Shown here piece after piece: positions 34,601 to 58,807 of a stretch of 64,000 nt of DNA. Below the pieces are notes generated by a model. The model saw only the letters and a list, made by a program, of their open reading frames with translations. It searched no databases and was not told the origin of the DNA. The position numbers were made by a program, and so were the translations under genes. Source of the stretch: Metridium senile (taxonomy: Eukaryota; Cnidaria; Anthozoa; Actiniaria; Metridiidae); contig OX459104.1 in assembly GCA_949775045.1 (NCBI GenBank), positions 4,881,306 to 4,945,305 of the forward strand, read 5' to 3'. Every line of letters starts with the position of its first letter. The first letter of the stretch is position 1.

Positions 34601-35227
34601 ACTACAAGACCCTTTAGTCAAACATATAACAAAGATAATTAAACGGATTCAAATACAACTGTAGCACTTTTTACGCCAAGTTGGTCCTTTTGCATTGCAA
34701 AATAAATTATTCTATGAACTGCATTTCAAATGACAACAATTTGTATCTATTAAACCGATACAAATTCATATCTATTAATTTGCTATGATAAAATTGAATT
34801 TAATGTTTTTCTCCTGAGTACTTAACTAAAGAAATTACTGGAATGAAGATATACACGCTACAAACAACAACAATAATAGTACGTTATTTACGAACTACGT
34901 ACAGTGTCTACTGTCTGATAAAAAAGCGACAACTTTTGAAATCTAATTAAACCGGAGTTTCACTTAGAGTTTAACATGGTATTTAGTACTATAAATACTT
35001 CTAGTTGAAGCATGAAAACTAGTGGTAGTAGTAATGTACAAAAAGAAGTTTAGGTTACGAAAAAACAGATTGCAAAGTTCAGTTTGTGTTCAGCTTTTCT
35101 ACGCGTGGATAGCTAACCTTGTAGCAACTGATAGAAAACCAGCTTCTTGAAGCTCTCGATCTATTAGTTGCTCTAAATCGATTCCTTCTTCTTCAAGCCG
35201 TGCCATTATGGCTCCTATTTCCCCCAT
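1..35227 (-). CDS. SETDB1: SETDB1-type histone H3-lysine-9 methyltransferase, 27 exons, 3' end cut by window edge
   Basis: Nuclear methyltransferase that trimethylates H3K9 and silences transposons and genes. Coding exons in transcript order: 35118-35227, 34205-34245, 33057-33141, 31876-32454, 30833-31037, 23687-23801, 20288-20360, 19277-19424, 18991-19049, 17295-17337, 15649-15726, 13929-14064, 10995-11771, 9709-9989, 9098-9405, 8159-8228, 7748-7775, 7112-7200, 6754-6804, 6282-6413, 5583-5701, 4955-5141, 4203-4381, 3329-3433, 2498-2569, 1823-1914, <1-1326. Every junction is GT-AG and phases match throughout, giving 5488 coding bases, about 1829 residues. Domain order is that of the family: N-terminal SUMO-interaction-like motif, triple Tudor, MBD, pre-SET and first half of a bifurcated SET. 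The conserved second half of SET (Asn-His-Ser-Cys motif) is not in the window. Human SETDB1 is 1291 residues, so this protein is much longer, mainly in the linker and the SET insertion. Start chosen as the first ATG of exon 1; a second in-frame ATG follows seven codons later. Confidence 0.94.
1433..1790. repeat. ATC/ACA trinucleotide microsatellite in SETDB1 intron 26
   Basis: Imperfect runs of ATC with CAACA interruptions, with a pure ATC run of about 40 bases near 1561-1602. It gives meaningless Met/Ile/Val open frames on the minus strand. Confidence 0.95.
1823..3433 (-). CDS. SETDB1: SETDB1 exons 24-26: first part of SET insertion
   Basis: Exons 3329-3433 (105 nt), 2498-2569 (72 nt) and 1823-1914 (92 nt), found by phase-continuous splicing between exon 23 and exon 27. 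Exon 24 encodes an acidic/serine tract ([15 protein letters not shown]) followed by basic [10 protein letters not shown]. Exon 25 encodes [13 protein letters not shown] and exon 26 [17 protein letters not shown]. The KST and VLKRIGG segments resemble the Lys/Ser repeats near the end of the human SET insertion. Exons 25 and 26 are small and rest on splice sites plus phase rather than strong homology. Confidence 0.75.
2640..2950. repeat. 27-bp minisatellite plus ATC runs in intron 24
   Basis: The unit CACCACCACCATTACCATCA plus CAATCAT recurs about six times between 2665 and 2840, then decays into ATC-rich sequence. Confidence 0.9.
2945..3330. repeat. Tandem copies of SETDB1 exon 24 3' end and splice donor
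   Basis: The stretch AAGAGACATACACCAACC plus AAAAGGTAACTTACAA (minus strand), the last coding bases and GT donor of exon 24, is present in the real exon (near 3321-3360) and again at 3066-3110 and 3176-3230. A fourth decayed copy is near 2950-2985. Copies are separated by ATC/GAT repeats that lengthened with them. The extra copies lack the 5' part of the exon. Confidence 0.88.
3480..3895. repeat. ATC/ATT microsatellite with a 66-bp duplication, intron 23
   Basis: ACAATCATCATCACCATCTT and the following CTTCACACTCAACAGAGTC are repeated twice (3540-3600, 3606-3666), then ATC-rich sequence runs to 3895. Confidence 0.9.
3897..4155. repeat. Two tandem copies of SETDB1 exon 23 3' part with donor
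   Basis: Blocks 3897-4002 and 4050-4155 repeat bases 4197-4305 of exon 23, about 105 bp each with the GGTAAAT donor. Both keep an open frame [15 protein letters not shown] and onwards. The few differences from the exon that I can see are synonymous. Neither copy has an acceptor giving the frame needed after exon 22 or 23, so use as exons is not supported. Confidence 0.88.
4203..4381 (-). CDS. SETDB1: SETDB1 exon 23: SET domain strand leading into the insertion
   Basis: Encodes [19 protein letters not shown] and then KEGYESS, matching the family motif GDEYFADLDHIESVENFKEGYES that ends the first half of the bifurcated SET domain (about residues 1239-1298). After it the insertion begins with acidic and Ser/Thr-rich sequence. 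The acceptor is TTCTAG at 4382-4387 and the donor GGGTAAAT at 4202. The 3' two thirds of this exon, donor included, recurs in two tandem copies downstream at 3897-4002 and 4050-4155. Confidence 0.93.
4390..4620. repeat. Purine-rich GAAT/GGAA tetranucleotide repeat, intron 22
   Basis: Degenerate GAATGAA, GGAAGGA and AAAGGAAG runs with no coding pattern. Confidence 0.85.
4636..4870 (-). mobile_element. tRNA-derived SINE
   Basis: Read on the minus strand the sequence has a tRNA-like head: ACAGTTGATTAGTGCACTGC, CTTTCGGTGCAAGATGTC, then a B-box-like GAGTTCTATTCC, followed by a non-tRNA body. The same body and head recur at 33275-34035. Point changes from a tRNA and the unrelated tail argue for a SINE rather than a tRNA gene. 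Confidence 0.8.
4864..4926. repeat. GGGA tetranucleotide run
   Basis: About 13 copies of GAGG/GGGA directly beside the SINE head, a common position for microsatellites seeded by SINE insertion. Confidence 0.95.
4955..6413 (-). CDS. SETDB1: SETDB1 exons 20-22: pre-SET and start of SET domain
   Basis: Exons 6282-6413, 5583-5701 and 4955-5141. They encode the cysteine-rich pre-SET zinc cluster: [45 protein letters not shown] then begins [37 protein letters not shown] and YSGQIMNED. These are the triple-zinc ligands and the SAM-binding GWG motif of SUV39/SETDB methyltransferases, so the N-terminal half of the catalytic fold is intact. Exon 20 ends in frame 0, exon 21 in phase 2, exon 22 in frame 0. 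Confidence 0.95.
5190..5450. repeat. GAT trinucleotide microsatellite, intron 21
   Basis: GAT/GGT/AAT/AGT triplets; open in several frames as poly-Asp or poly-Met/Ile, with no gene signal. Confidence 0.95.
5740..6260. repeat. GAATGAAT/AACA tetranucleotide repeat, intron 20
   Basis: Degenerate GAAT and AAAT units, ending in three copies of GAATGNATGTATAAA. Confidence 0.92.
6490..6655. mobile_element. Foldback MITE, family also at 54900-55050
   Basis: Inverted arms around CGGCTCGTCTTCGACTCGCCG: TACAATATTCGCATCCGATC with TGTATCC on the left, and GGATACAGATCAGCCGCTCA with TATTGTATA on the right. Flanking AAAGAACTAACGTTGGACTT is shared in opposite orientation with the copy at 54900-55050. Confidence 0.75.
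6754..9405 (-). CDS. SETDB1: SETDB1 exons 15-19: methyl-CpG-binding-like domain (MBD)
   Basis: Exons 9098-9405, 8159-8228, 7748-7775, 7112-7200 and 6754-6804. Exon 15 starts with a charged coiled-coil-like helix ([15 protein letters not shown]) and then HKCGKHC at about residue 980, matching the HVCSYTC start of the family MBD. Exons 15-16 continue [14 protein letters not shown] and [13 protein letters not shown]; exon 17, just 28 nt, supplies RSIEDVAKY; exon 18 [16 protein letters not shown]; exon 19, 51 nt, supplies [14 protein letters not shown]. The order and spacing match the human YDFRRMTARR, TMQEIERYL, FCLDP and DITYGKED segments. Two microexons in a row are unusual, but phase and homology demand both. 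Confidence 0.9.
6840..7070. repeat. ACAA/ACAG tetranucleotide repeat, intron 18
   Basis: AAACAAACAGACAGAC runs; the minus strand shows spurious Cys/Leu/Val-rich open frames. Confidence 0.95.
7540..7715. mobile_element. Foldback element, intron 17
   Basis: Inverted arms CTTTTTCACAGTTCCGTTCA / TGAACAGAACTGTGAAAAAG, with inner arms near GGTAATAGTTTCAAGTCGAGG (7576) and its counterpart near 7660. No coding content. Confidence 0.65.
8050..8150. mobile_element. Small foldback MITE ending at exon 16 donor
   Basis: Two arms of about 40 bp, AATAAACTCGCAG with GTGTTTTATCAGG on the left and its inverse ATCCTGATAAAACACTCCTG with CTCGTTTATT on the right, flank a GCTTCGCTGC loop. The right end is within about ten bases of the exon 16 splice donor (8157-8158). 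Confidence 0.75.
8298..8870. repeat. GAT microsatellite with 60-bp higher-order unit, intron 15
   Basis: Blocks of GATGATGATAATGATGATGA alternate with AAAGATGACGATGACAACAA, repeated about four times between 8570 and 8790. A 40-bp duplication holding the exon 16 acceptor lies just to the left (8221-8295). Confidence 0.93.
8866..9098. mobile_element. Diverged member of the TACACCCTTTCC foldback family, touching exon 15 donor
   Basis: The right end, minus strand TACACCCTCTCCAAGAAAGT then TTGTCACCCATGAAAAGC, and the left subterminal block near 8870-8915 match the ends of the elements at 50911-51195 and 61352-61642. The element terminus starts within ten bases of the SETDB1 exon 15 donor (9096-9097). 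Confidence 0.65.
9406..9708. other. SETDB1 intron 14, no recognisable feature
   Basis: AT-rich intronic sequence with a weak GAATGA run; nothing else seen. Confidence 0.7.
9709..14064 (-). CDS. SETDB1: SETDB1 exons 12-14: Tudor-MBD linker with 17-residue repeats
   Basis: Exons 13929-14064, 10995-11771 and 9709-9989. Exon 12 encodes a basic KKKTNKKRK patch, a likely nuclear localisation signal, then a proline-containing acidic stretch. Exon 13 (777 nt) is Ser/Thr/Gln-rich and carries about eight consecutive copies of a 17-residue unit of the type [12 protein letters not shown] plus five variable residues; one copy is 15 residues, so all length changes keep the frame. Exon 14 has no recognised domain. 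Splice phases: exon 12 ends phase 1, exon 13 phase 1, exon 14 phase 0. The region is expected to be disordered. It corresponds to the less conserved linker between Tudor and MBD in other animals. Confidence 0.85.
10030..10780. repeat. GAT microsatellite with about 120-bp higher-order repeat, intron 13
   Basis: The marker GATATTGTTAATTGTAAACA with TCATGATTATGATAATACTA recurs at about 10231, 10351 and 10471, so the GAT tract was amplified in larger blocks. Confidence 0.93.
10785..10940. mobile_element. Foldback element
   Basis: Inverted arms: TACACCGAATCGGAATATGC with CGTTCAATTTTAATAACTGTTG on the left, and CAATAGTTATTAAAATTGGA with CGCCGTATTTCGATTCGGTGTA on the right; about 45-bp arms. Confidence 0.75.
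11772..12354. other. SETDB1 intron 12, right-hand part: nothing recognised
   Basis: AT-rich sequence with no open frame of note and no repeat family seen elsewhere in the window. Confidence 0.6.
12355..12785. mobile_element. Dispersed repeat related to 42868-43805
   Basis: Shares GTCCAATTTTCGTATTTTTT, CCAGTTTAGTGTGTGTTTAA, TGTATTTTTATTCATTCAAT and GCGATAAAATATTTGC with the longer copy at 42868-43805. Both end in a CGGTCTG-rich palindromic zone. It looks like a non-autonomous DNA element; class not determined. Confidence 0.75.
12786..13928. other. SETDB1 intron 12, left-hand part: local duplications only
   Basis: Contains diverged internal duplications (for example CAATAGAAACAACAAGAGAC near 13332 and CAACAGAAACAACAAAAGAC near 13447; CACAGGCTCAGCAAGGCAGG versus CACAGTCTAAGTAAGGCAGG near 13691 and 13817). 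No gene seen. Confidence 0.6.
14068..15600. repeat. GGAT/GAAT tetranucleotide satellite with copies of exon 12 acceptor
   Basis: 1.5 kb of GGAT units. The branch/acceptor region of exon 12 (CAATCTAATAAAGAGTATAA then TGTATGAATTGATAG) recurs at about 14200, 14339, 14568, 14797 and 15022, showing block amplification with periods of about 140 and 228 bp. The Ile-His-Pro-Ser open frames on the minus strand are repeat artefacts. Confidence 0.95.
15649..31037 (-). CDS. SETDB1: SETDB1 exons 5-11: triple Tudor domain
   Basis: Exons 30833-31037, 23687-23801, 20288-20360, 19277-19424, 18991-19049, 17295-17337 and 15649-15726. The spliced protein reads through the Tudor blocks in family order: [16 protein letters not shown] and KFRVKFDQG (Tudor 1), VGSRVV then LDVLYAGIV and [13 protein letters not shown] (Tudor 2), [31 protein letters not shown] and [14 protein letters not shown] (Tudor 3). 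The last motif is nearly identical to human SETDB1. Tudor modules of SETDB1 read methylated/acetylated histone H3 tails. Intron 5 (23802-30832) is enlarged by a satellite and an intact transposon. Exon 10 is only 43 nt and its donor lies a few bases from the end of a foldback element. Confidence 0.92.
16355..16715. mobile_element. MITE (family of 60370-60600) with a second MITE nested in it
   Basis: The outer element starts TAATAGTCCCTGTCACAGTT and contains TGCAATGATAGAGACAC as at 60470. Its right half is interrupted at a TTAA-like site by an inner element, 16532-16698, with inverted ends GGCCGATTTACACAGCACAA / TTGTGCCGTGTAATTCGGCC. Remnants of the inner family occur near 18620-18900. Confidence 0.65.
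16861..17289. mobile_element. 429-bp inverted-repeat element next to exon 10 donor
   Basis: Ends TACAGTCATTTGACAAAACG ... CGTTTTGTCAAATGACTGTA with inner arms GTCGCGTAGTCGCGAAG and ACCCATACTCC; total arm about 80 bp. TA at both borders suggests a mariner-type target site. The right end is 4-5 bases from the SETDB1 exon 10 splice donor at 17293-17294. Confidence 0.8.
17534..18609. mobile_element. Deleted piggyBac-type transposon
   Basis: Flanked by TTAA on both sides (17530-17533 and 18610-18613), with terminal inverted repeats CCCTTGTCCTGCC / GGCAGGACAAGGG, both hallmarks of piggyBac. Inside, plus strand, are broken transposase fragments: an acidic N-terminal stretch ([15 protein letters not shown], about 18105), [13 protein letters not shown] (about 18217), a frame with [12 protein letters not shown] (about 18261) and [18 protein letters not shown] (about 18376). 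Stops and frameshifts separate them, and the catalytic region is missing. It is therefore inactive. Confidence 0.82.
19485..20265. repeat. GAAT/GGAT/AAAT satellite, intron 7
   Basis: The core GAATGGATAAATGAACCAAT with GAATGAATAAATGGATGAATAG recurs about ten times. The 297-residue Ile/His/Phe/Ser frame on the minus strand is an artefact of the repeat. Confidence 0.95.
20690..20955. mobile_element. Foldback element, intron 6
   Basis: Arms CTCCAGTTTCACGTTATCTA with GCACTGCTGTA and the inverse TACAGCAGTGCTAGATAACA with TGAAACTGGAG near 20918; inner arms AAAAGGCAC / GTGCCTTTTT. The centre contains a TTTATTTA tract. Confidence 0.75.
20960..22230. other. SETDB1 intron 6: AT-rich, one solitary repeat unit
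   Basis: At 21892-21985 lies a reverse-complement single copy of the unit that is tandem at 42211-42510 (GTTTATATCAAACAATCACG with CAGCCTATACTAGTTTACT). Position 21420-21475 is an A/C-rich AAAAACAAAAC run. Otherwise nothing recognised. Confidence 0.6.
22543..23349 (+). CDS. Hypothetical single-exon ORF nested in SETDB1 intron 6, two predicted membrane segments
   Basis: 268 codons, intact, opposite strand to SETDB1, not repeat-derived. I do not recognise it. The N-terminus ([12 protein letters not shown]) is basic/hydrophobic. Residues 35-125 are hydrophilic with Asp/Glu/Lys. About 131-152 ([18 protein letters not shown]) and 158-187 ([19 protein letters not shown]) look like two membrane helices. 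The C-terminal 75 residues are hydrophilic, with Arg/Tyr-rich and several Cys positions. A divergent candidate first exon on the minus strand (22250-22458, MSFRSDF..., ending at a GTGAGT donor) starts only 85 bp away, which would fit a shared promoter or an exapted/transposed gene pair. The length of the frame outside simple repeats is the main support; it could still be chance or a decayed gene. Confidence 0.4.
   Translation: MLSFAKKTLNNLMPYTLTSHTSLVRGRPTLKDVKRFWKGPFHELSSMFSMNNKKTSSHEFSNVRLYKKYENNDLTTDLTYCDARTTRSDEGIRKNRDDEGIQEDEINKQVAILDKAKNIGKERSLSTRCVSLSIVKNILVVLFIVIMLNTFILRVNSLFMITIITALQAIINGVLYSLWSCMCLVEYMYMENTLNKCDILDKVVNLTLYERNDITVSIKVEQLRSRRSKYVYYKYVIYRSCFDGICCQRVENSLTRFSTLIPCSPLLP
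24050..24971. repeat. About 122-bp satellite, left half, SETDB1 intron 5
   Basis: Units contain ACAACATATTAACGGGTAGA, TGCAAGCAATGATACCATCA, TTCTAGAATTCTAGTATACA and AAGTGTTGGACACC. Seven full units can be told apart by small variants (ACGGGT/ATGGGT, AAAAAA/AACAAA, an inserted GTTAA, CACC/CGCC). The order of variants is repeated on the other side of the transposon. Confidence 0.95.
24972..29769 (+). mobile_element. Intact 4.8-kb DNA transposon, Sola-like (tentative)
   Basis: Terminal inverted repeats GGGTCATTCCACAGTATT (18 bp) at 24972 and, inverted, ending at 29769. The target CACA is duplicated at 24968-24971 and 29770-29773; removing the element and one CACA restores a perfect satellite unit. 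Subterminal copies of GTAGTCTCCGCAACG, or its complement, occur near 25151, 25318, 25484, 25502, 29351, 29366, 29562 and 29734, pointing outwards on both sides. One long uninterrupted transposase frame lies in the middle. The 4-bp target duplication and Asp-rich transposase would suit the Sola group, but I cannot confirm the superfamily from memory. Confidence 0.92.
25966..28860 (+). CDS. Transposase with C-terminal Ulp1/SENP-like (C48) protease domain
   Basis: 964 codons without interruption. Residues 1-75 are a very basic Lys/Arg/Glu coiled-coil-like DNA-binding region ([16 protein letters not shown]). Cys-rich spots follow at about 245 (CVCKYHEN) and 287-297 (CIDRECSKC). The transposase core includes VVSDEMAHD at about 428, [14 protein letters not shown] with D463, and [15 protein letters not shown] with H498 and D504, motifs of a transposase family common in cnidarian genomes. 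The C-terminus is a complete C48 cysteine protease: EHWFLLAVF (His758), LDSLA (Asp775), [12 protein letters not shown] (Gln822, Cys828), with the Gln-Cys spacing of six seen in SENP1. Enzymes of this fold cleave SUMO or related tags; substrate here is unknown. Start chosen at the first ATG of the frame; no introns needed. All catalytic positions are present and the ends are nearly identical, so the copy may be young and active. Confidence 0.9.
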   Translation: MSSSSTQRSKRFREKLKEDEEKLEVYKRKDRERKKREYLKKKHTLAESEKLRIRKKKTLRQRQWRASKKNKDKAHHNQVKKDATTAGSFKSPQSLGKAVRKVNKSLPKSPSKAHHVIANVVQQMSPRKRKSVLEICDQLVKKRKSEVEKRKKRSDAISDKDTRSIEEFYMRDDISRMCPGRKDFVTVRSKEGKEHKQKRLLIYNISEVYEIFKAEIPSIQVSLSKFASLRPPNVLPITPRDQEVCVCKYHENIKLLLDGLKAVIPEVPKTPEDMLLTTVCNMEDVECIDRECSKCQVHQPIEKLFQCDDNTPMFYFQWNIGDDGKARKERVECTAADAKDDLKAQLQPFARHVYNVKRQFNELKYLKENLPEGEIIIQEDFSENFQIKYQQEIMAAHWSNDSVTIFPAVVYYKDKRGDLQHNSYAVVSDEMAHDKGSVYAFNKAILKDIKKVTKVRKVNYWSDGPSSQFKNRYNLSCILYHQEDFGCEATWSFFETAHGKGPCDGVGAEVKRAVWRSILRGTEVVNTPHDFFQAAQNVSKNINILYVSQEDVKGESDNLKERWDECKPIPKTHTIHYAAKLSDSSFITAKNSQFLIKDGEQNDTLVAKATTHPKSVPQQSSKQGRKKSNSVNIEMGLPPHLTLKFENISQYFTLPMHTMYMVNGILDGKVKWKGKGIISPSDLDSLNGGYAKAEFNYLTNFVVDSYLELLKANRNMTDVTVFPWEIFKTFITKKLLSEKALLQQDIILVPCNTAETEHWFLLAVFPQEKLMAVLDSLACAFVKSTAQAAIQRMWRLLQMMDSSLDVSQWSFVANKACNIPQQSNSFDCGVFVSLYARCLVENDIMLGQPDIQKFRKHMVAELHKQTLLTTTPNIEVGMYYAVDYVNVFYIGRALETSGQFTSFKFLHSSGAKKFNWPKSDDLEEKHITCIFYGPIKLTGNGPFTVDDLEEIEAIFKTYIVKKGR
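29770..30790. repeat. About 122-bp satellite, right half
   Basis: Continues the array at 24050-24971. After one extra unit, the next seven units (from about 29901) repeat the variant order of the left side, giving a higher-order period of about seven units or 860 bp. Confidence 0.95.
31085..31385. mobile_element. Foldback element with about 110-bp arms, intron 4
   Basis: Left arm ATACCCCTGGGAACGTAGTC then TGTTGGAGCTTCTTCCGGAAG; right arm CTTCCGGAACAAGCTCCAAC then AGACTACGTTCCCAGGGGTAT. Outer parts (TCTCGCTCCCAGAAAAA) also pair. The loop carries TGATTGGTCCATCGCTGAGG. Confidence 0.82.
31490..31865. repeat. GAT/GCT trinucleotide microsatellite, intron 4
   Basis: GATGATGCTGCTGATGATG-type triplets, open in several frames without gene signals. 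Confidence 0.95.
31876..35227 (-). CDS. SETDB1: SETDB1 exons 1-4: N-terminal region with SUMO-interaction-like motif
   Basis: Exons 35118-35227, 34205-34245, 33057-33141 and 31876-32454. Exon 1 encodes an acidic Glu/Leu helix ([15 protein letters not shown] start), and exon 3 a second short helical stretch, corresponding to the coiled N-terminus of the family. Exon 4 begins with [11 protein letters not shown] and then IIVIDDDEG at about residues 96-104, a hydrophobic core followed by acids, as in SUMO-interaction motifs; human SETDB1 has a comparable IIEIPDEDDD motif at a similar place. The rest of exon 4 is a Lys/Ser/Thr/Pro-rich low-complexity linker. Exon 4 ends in phase 2 and joins exon 5 through a Gln codon. 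Exon 2 (41 nt) is very short but is required by phase between exons 1 and 3. Confidence 0.85.
32517..32735. repeat. AAT/GAT minisatellite with TTTTGTGTAAAATG spacer, intron 3
   Basis: Five copies of a 40-50 bp unit, TTTTGTGTAAAATGATAAT with a variable AAT/GAT tract. Confidence 0.92.
33275..34035 (-). mobile_element. tRNA-derived SINE split by a MITE
   Basis: Body at 33275-33366 and head at 33906-34035 match the SINE at 4636-4870. Minus strand head: GTAGCTAAGTTGGTTAGTGT and AAGTTCGATCCCTAGTGGCC (B-box-like GTTCGATCC). Confidence 0.8.
33371..33905. mobile_element. TTAA-flanked MITE inside the SINE
   Basis: TTAA at 33367-33370 and 33906-33909; inverted ends GGTTACAGTC / GACTGTAACC. The short frame at 33453-33641 has no recognised similarity. 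TTAA target duplications point to a piggyBac-like or Kolobok-like mobiliser. Confidence 0.8.
34040..34160 (-). mobile_element. Second tRNA-like SINE fragment
   Basis: Minus strand GTGGTGTAGCAGTGTTCCAC (A-box-like) and CCAGGTTCGAGTCCCTGCTC (B-box). The spacing is too long for a tRNA and no acceptor stem pairs, so a SINE head is more likely than a tRNA gene. Confidence 0.55.
34500..35110. other. SETDB1 intron 1, no recognisable feature
   Basis: AT-rich sequence with no repeat family or frame identified. Confidence 0.6.
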
Positions 35228-35787
35228 GAAAGCTATTCAAGTTGGATGTAGTGTCAGGAAAAGCTATACTCCCGTAAAATGTACATTTCTTCTGGAGTCT
35301 ATTCACACATGTGAAGAAGCACAAGACCTGACGCTCAAAGAGCAGACACAAAACCTGGCTCGTGCATAGGTTAATTGGTGGTTACCGCTGGGCAATTTAT
35401 TGGGGCGCGCTGTTTGAAACTGTCAATCATCTTTTAAAATTATCATCATCATATTTTAGGATAAATATCACCATTGGAGTGTTGATTGTCATCATCGTTA
35501 TTACTGTTCGATTTTCATCGGTTTTATGATATTATCATCACCATCATCATCATCATCATTCTTATCATCATCATCACAAAATGAAAAGTTGTTAATTATC
35601 ATTATTATTATAATCACCATTATCATCATTATTTTCATCAACCATATCTACAACACTTTGATCGTTTTTTTCCTGGTTTTCAAAAAACTTTCTAGTTTAA
35701 TTTGGGCTCACTGTGTAGTCGCTCTCATTCTTACGCATCAACGTTAGGAACGCCTTGAAGAAAACGATTCTCTTCCCCCCAAAAAAC
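35228..35787. promoter_or_regulatory. Shared head-to-head promoter interval of SETDB1 and RECQL
   Basis: The two start codons are 560 bp apart on opposite strands, with no other gene between. The interval has a GC-rich spot (GGGGCGCGC at about 35400) and a short ATC microsatellite (35530-35580). The RECQL start has a strong context (AACATGG). Transcription start sites are not visible; that the region is bidirectional is inferred from geometry. Confidence 0.65.
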
Positions 35788-56626
<20,839 letters not shown>

Positions 56627-56629
56627 TGG

Positions 56630-57565
56630 TGATGGTATTGATGATGATGATGATGATGATGGTGGTGGTGGAAGATGTTGTTGATGATTGTTATGATGTT
56701 GTTTGGAGATGATATTGTTGTTGATGGTGGTGATATTCTTTGTGCTGATATTGATGATGTTGGTGGTGGTGGTGGTTGGTGATGATATTGTTGTTGATGG
56801 TGGTGATATTGTTGTTGTTGTTGTTGTTGGTGGTGGTGGTTGGTGATGATATTGTTGTTGATGGTGGTGATATTCTTGGTGATGATATTGATGATTTTGT
56901 TGGTGGTGGTGGTGATATTCTTGGTGATGATATTGATGATGATGTTGGTGGTGGTGGTGGTGGTGGTGGTGGTGGTTGGTGATGATATTGTTGTTGATGG
57001 TGGTGATATTCTTGGTGATGATGTTGGTGGTGGTGGTGGTTGGTGATGATATTGTTGTTGATGGTGGTGATATTCTTGGTGATGATATTGTTGGTGGTGG
57101 TGGTGATATTCTTGGTGATGATATTGTTGTTGTTGGTGGTGGTGGTGGTGGTTGGTGATGATATTGTTGTTGGTGGTGATATTCTTGGTGATGATATTGT
57201 TGGTGGTGGTGGTGGTGGTGGTTGGTGATGATATTGTTGGTGGTGGTGGTGGTGGTGGTGGTTTGTAATGATATTGTTGTTGATGGTGGTGATATTCTTG
57301 GTAATGGTATTGATGATGTTGGTGGTGGTGGTGGTTGGTGATGATATTGATGATGATGTTGGTGGTGATATTCTTGGTGATGATATTGATGATGTTGGTG
57401 GTGGTGGTGGTTGGTGGTGATATTCTTGGTGGTGATATTTATGATGTTGTTGGTGGTGGTGGTGGTTGGTGATGATATTGTTGTTGATGGTGGTGATATT
57501 CTTGGTGGTGATATTTATGATGTTGTTGGTGGTGGTGGTTGGTGATGATGTTGTTTTTGATGGTG
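56630..57565. repeat. GGT/GAT trinucleotide repeat in RECQL 3' flank/UTR
   Basis: Starts right after the stop codon. TTGGTGATGATATTGTTGTT with GATGGTGGTGATATTCTTGG recurs about ten times in 60-120 bp blocks. Strongly G-biased on the plus strand, so transcripts would hold many GG pairs (possible G-quadruplexes). Confidence 0.95.
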
Positions 57566-57939
57566 ATTGAACGGCTATAGTTGTTATACTATATTTTATG
57601 TTTTCGTAAAAATAAAGCAAGCATATATGAATGTGTTTCAGAGAAAATTCCAAGCTAAAGTTTATGTAAATAAGGATGAAATTTAAAACCTCCTCCATGG
57701 TTAAGATTTATTTTGTAAAATACTCATGTCGGAGTTAACAGACATATCAGAGTTAACAGACACTTCGGTCACACAACTAAGATAATTTACAACGAAAGTT
57801 GATTAAATAAGTTGATTAAATAAGTTGATTAAATAAGTTGATTAAATAAGCTGTATTACATCGGATTATAAGTATTGGTTATATATAAGTTGATCGGTCA
57901 TTACTGCAACAGTGGTGGGTCCAGAACGATACAAGGGCA

Positions 57940-58145
57940 GGGTCGCTACGAGGGATCAGGGATCATATGTCTGGGATCGGGATCACATAATCCGAATCAG
58001 GGATCACAGAAGAGGGATCGGGATCGTATGAATAAATTCAGGGTCAAAATATTTTTTGTTGGATCGGGGATGAAAATACGCGAGCTTTTGGGATCAGGGA
58101 TCAAAACACTCGAGCTTTTGGGATAAGGAATCAAACTTTTGAGTA
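57940..58145. repeat. GGGATC-rich degenerate repeat, intergenic
   Basis: GGGATCGGGATC and CAGGGATCA recur about 12 times with changing spacers. Confidence 0.85.
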
Positions 58146-58149
58146 AAAA

Positions 58150-58800
58150 AATCGGGATCATTCACGAGAAAACATCCCTCGTCACGACCCAGCTGACTTT
58201 TGCATGCCATCCAGAACGATACAAGGTGGTTTTCTAACGGTTGAACGTAAACGGAGAAAAATCCTCCGTCTTTAAAAATACTCGGATACATGTGAACAGG
58301 GCCTTCCAGGTGATTTCGCTTCAAAGCGCGCAAAGGATTGTTGGTCAAAACGAAAAGTTCCAAAATAGTGCCTCGAGGTAACAACGATAAGGTTTAATTT
58401 TAGGCATTTGCGTTTTGTTTTTATGATTTGTTATTGCTGATAGAGCAGCAGAGAGCTTTTGTTGTCCATATTTTATAGAATCTTTTTTAAGGACGTATTT
58501 GTAGAAGGTTAACAAGGGAAACAGCTGCTCTCTCGAACGACGCCATTTTGGAACTGTTTGCGATGCGACAAAAATGCATACTTCTGATTGGTTTTTACTA
58601 GCCGGAAGTGCGCGCGCGAAACCACCTGGTTTCTGCGGTTTTCGTTTTTCTGCGAACTCTGAGATTGTTAAAAAGTTGTTAAAAAGCAGCCAAAAAGGCA
58701 CACGCTAACCGTTGGAATGTCTGAGTTCGCAGAAAGTCGAAATCCGCAGTAATATAATGTCAACGATCATTGAACAAGCTGTAATACAGCGATTTTAAAA
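58150..58800. other. Convergent intergenic region, no gene recognised
   Basis: Two minus-strand frames (58094-58384, 58345-58701) have no family resemblance and no splice context; the stretch ACGCGCGCGAAACC lies near 58612. Confidence 0.55.
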
Positions 58801-58807
58801 TTATTGA

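Noticed and set aside
56691..57698. 335-residue Thr/Asn/Ile/His-rich protein on the minus strand
   Set aside because: Pure consequence of the GGT/GAT repeat after RECQL.
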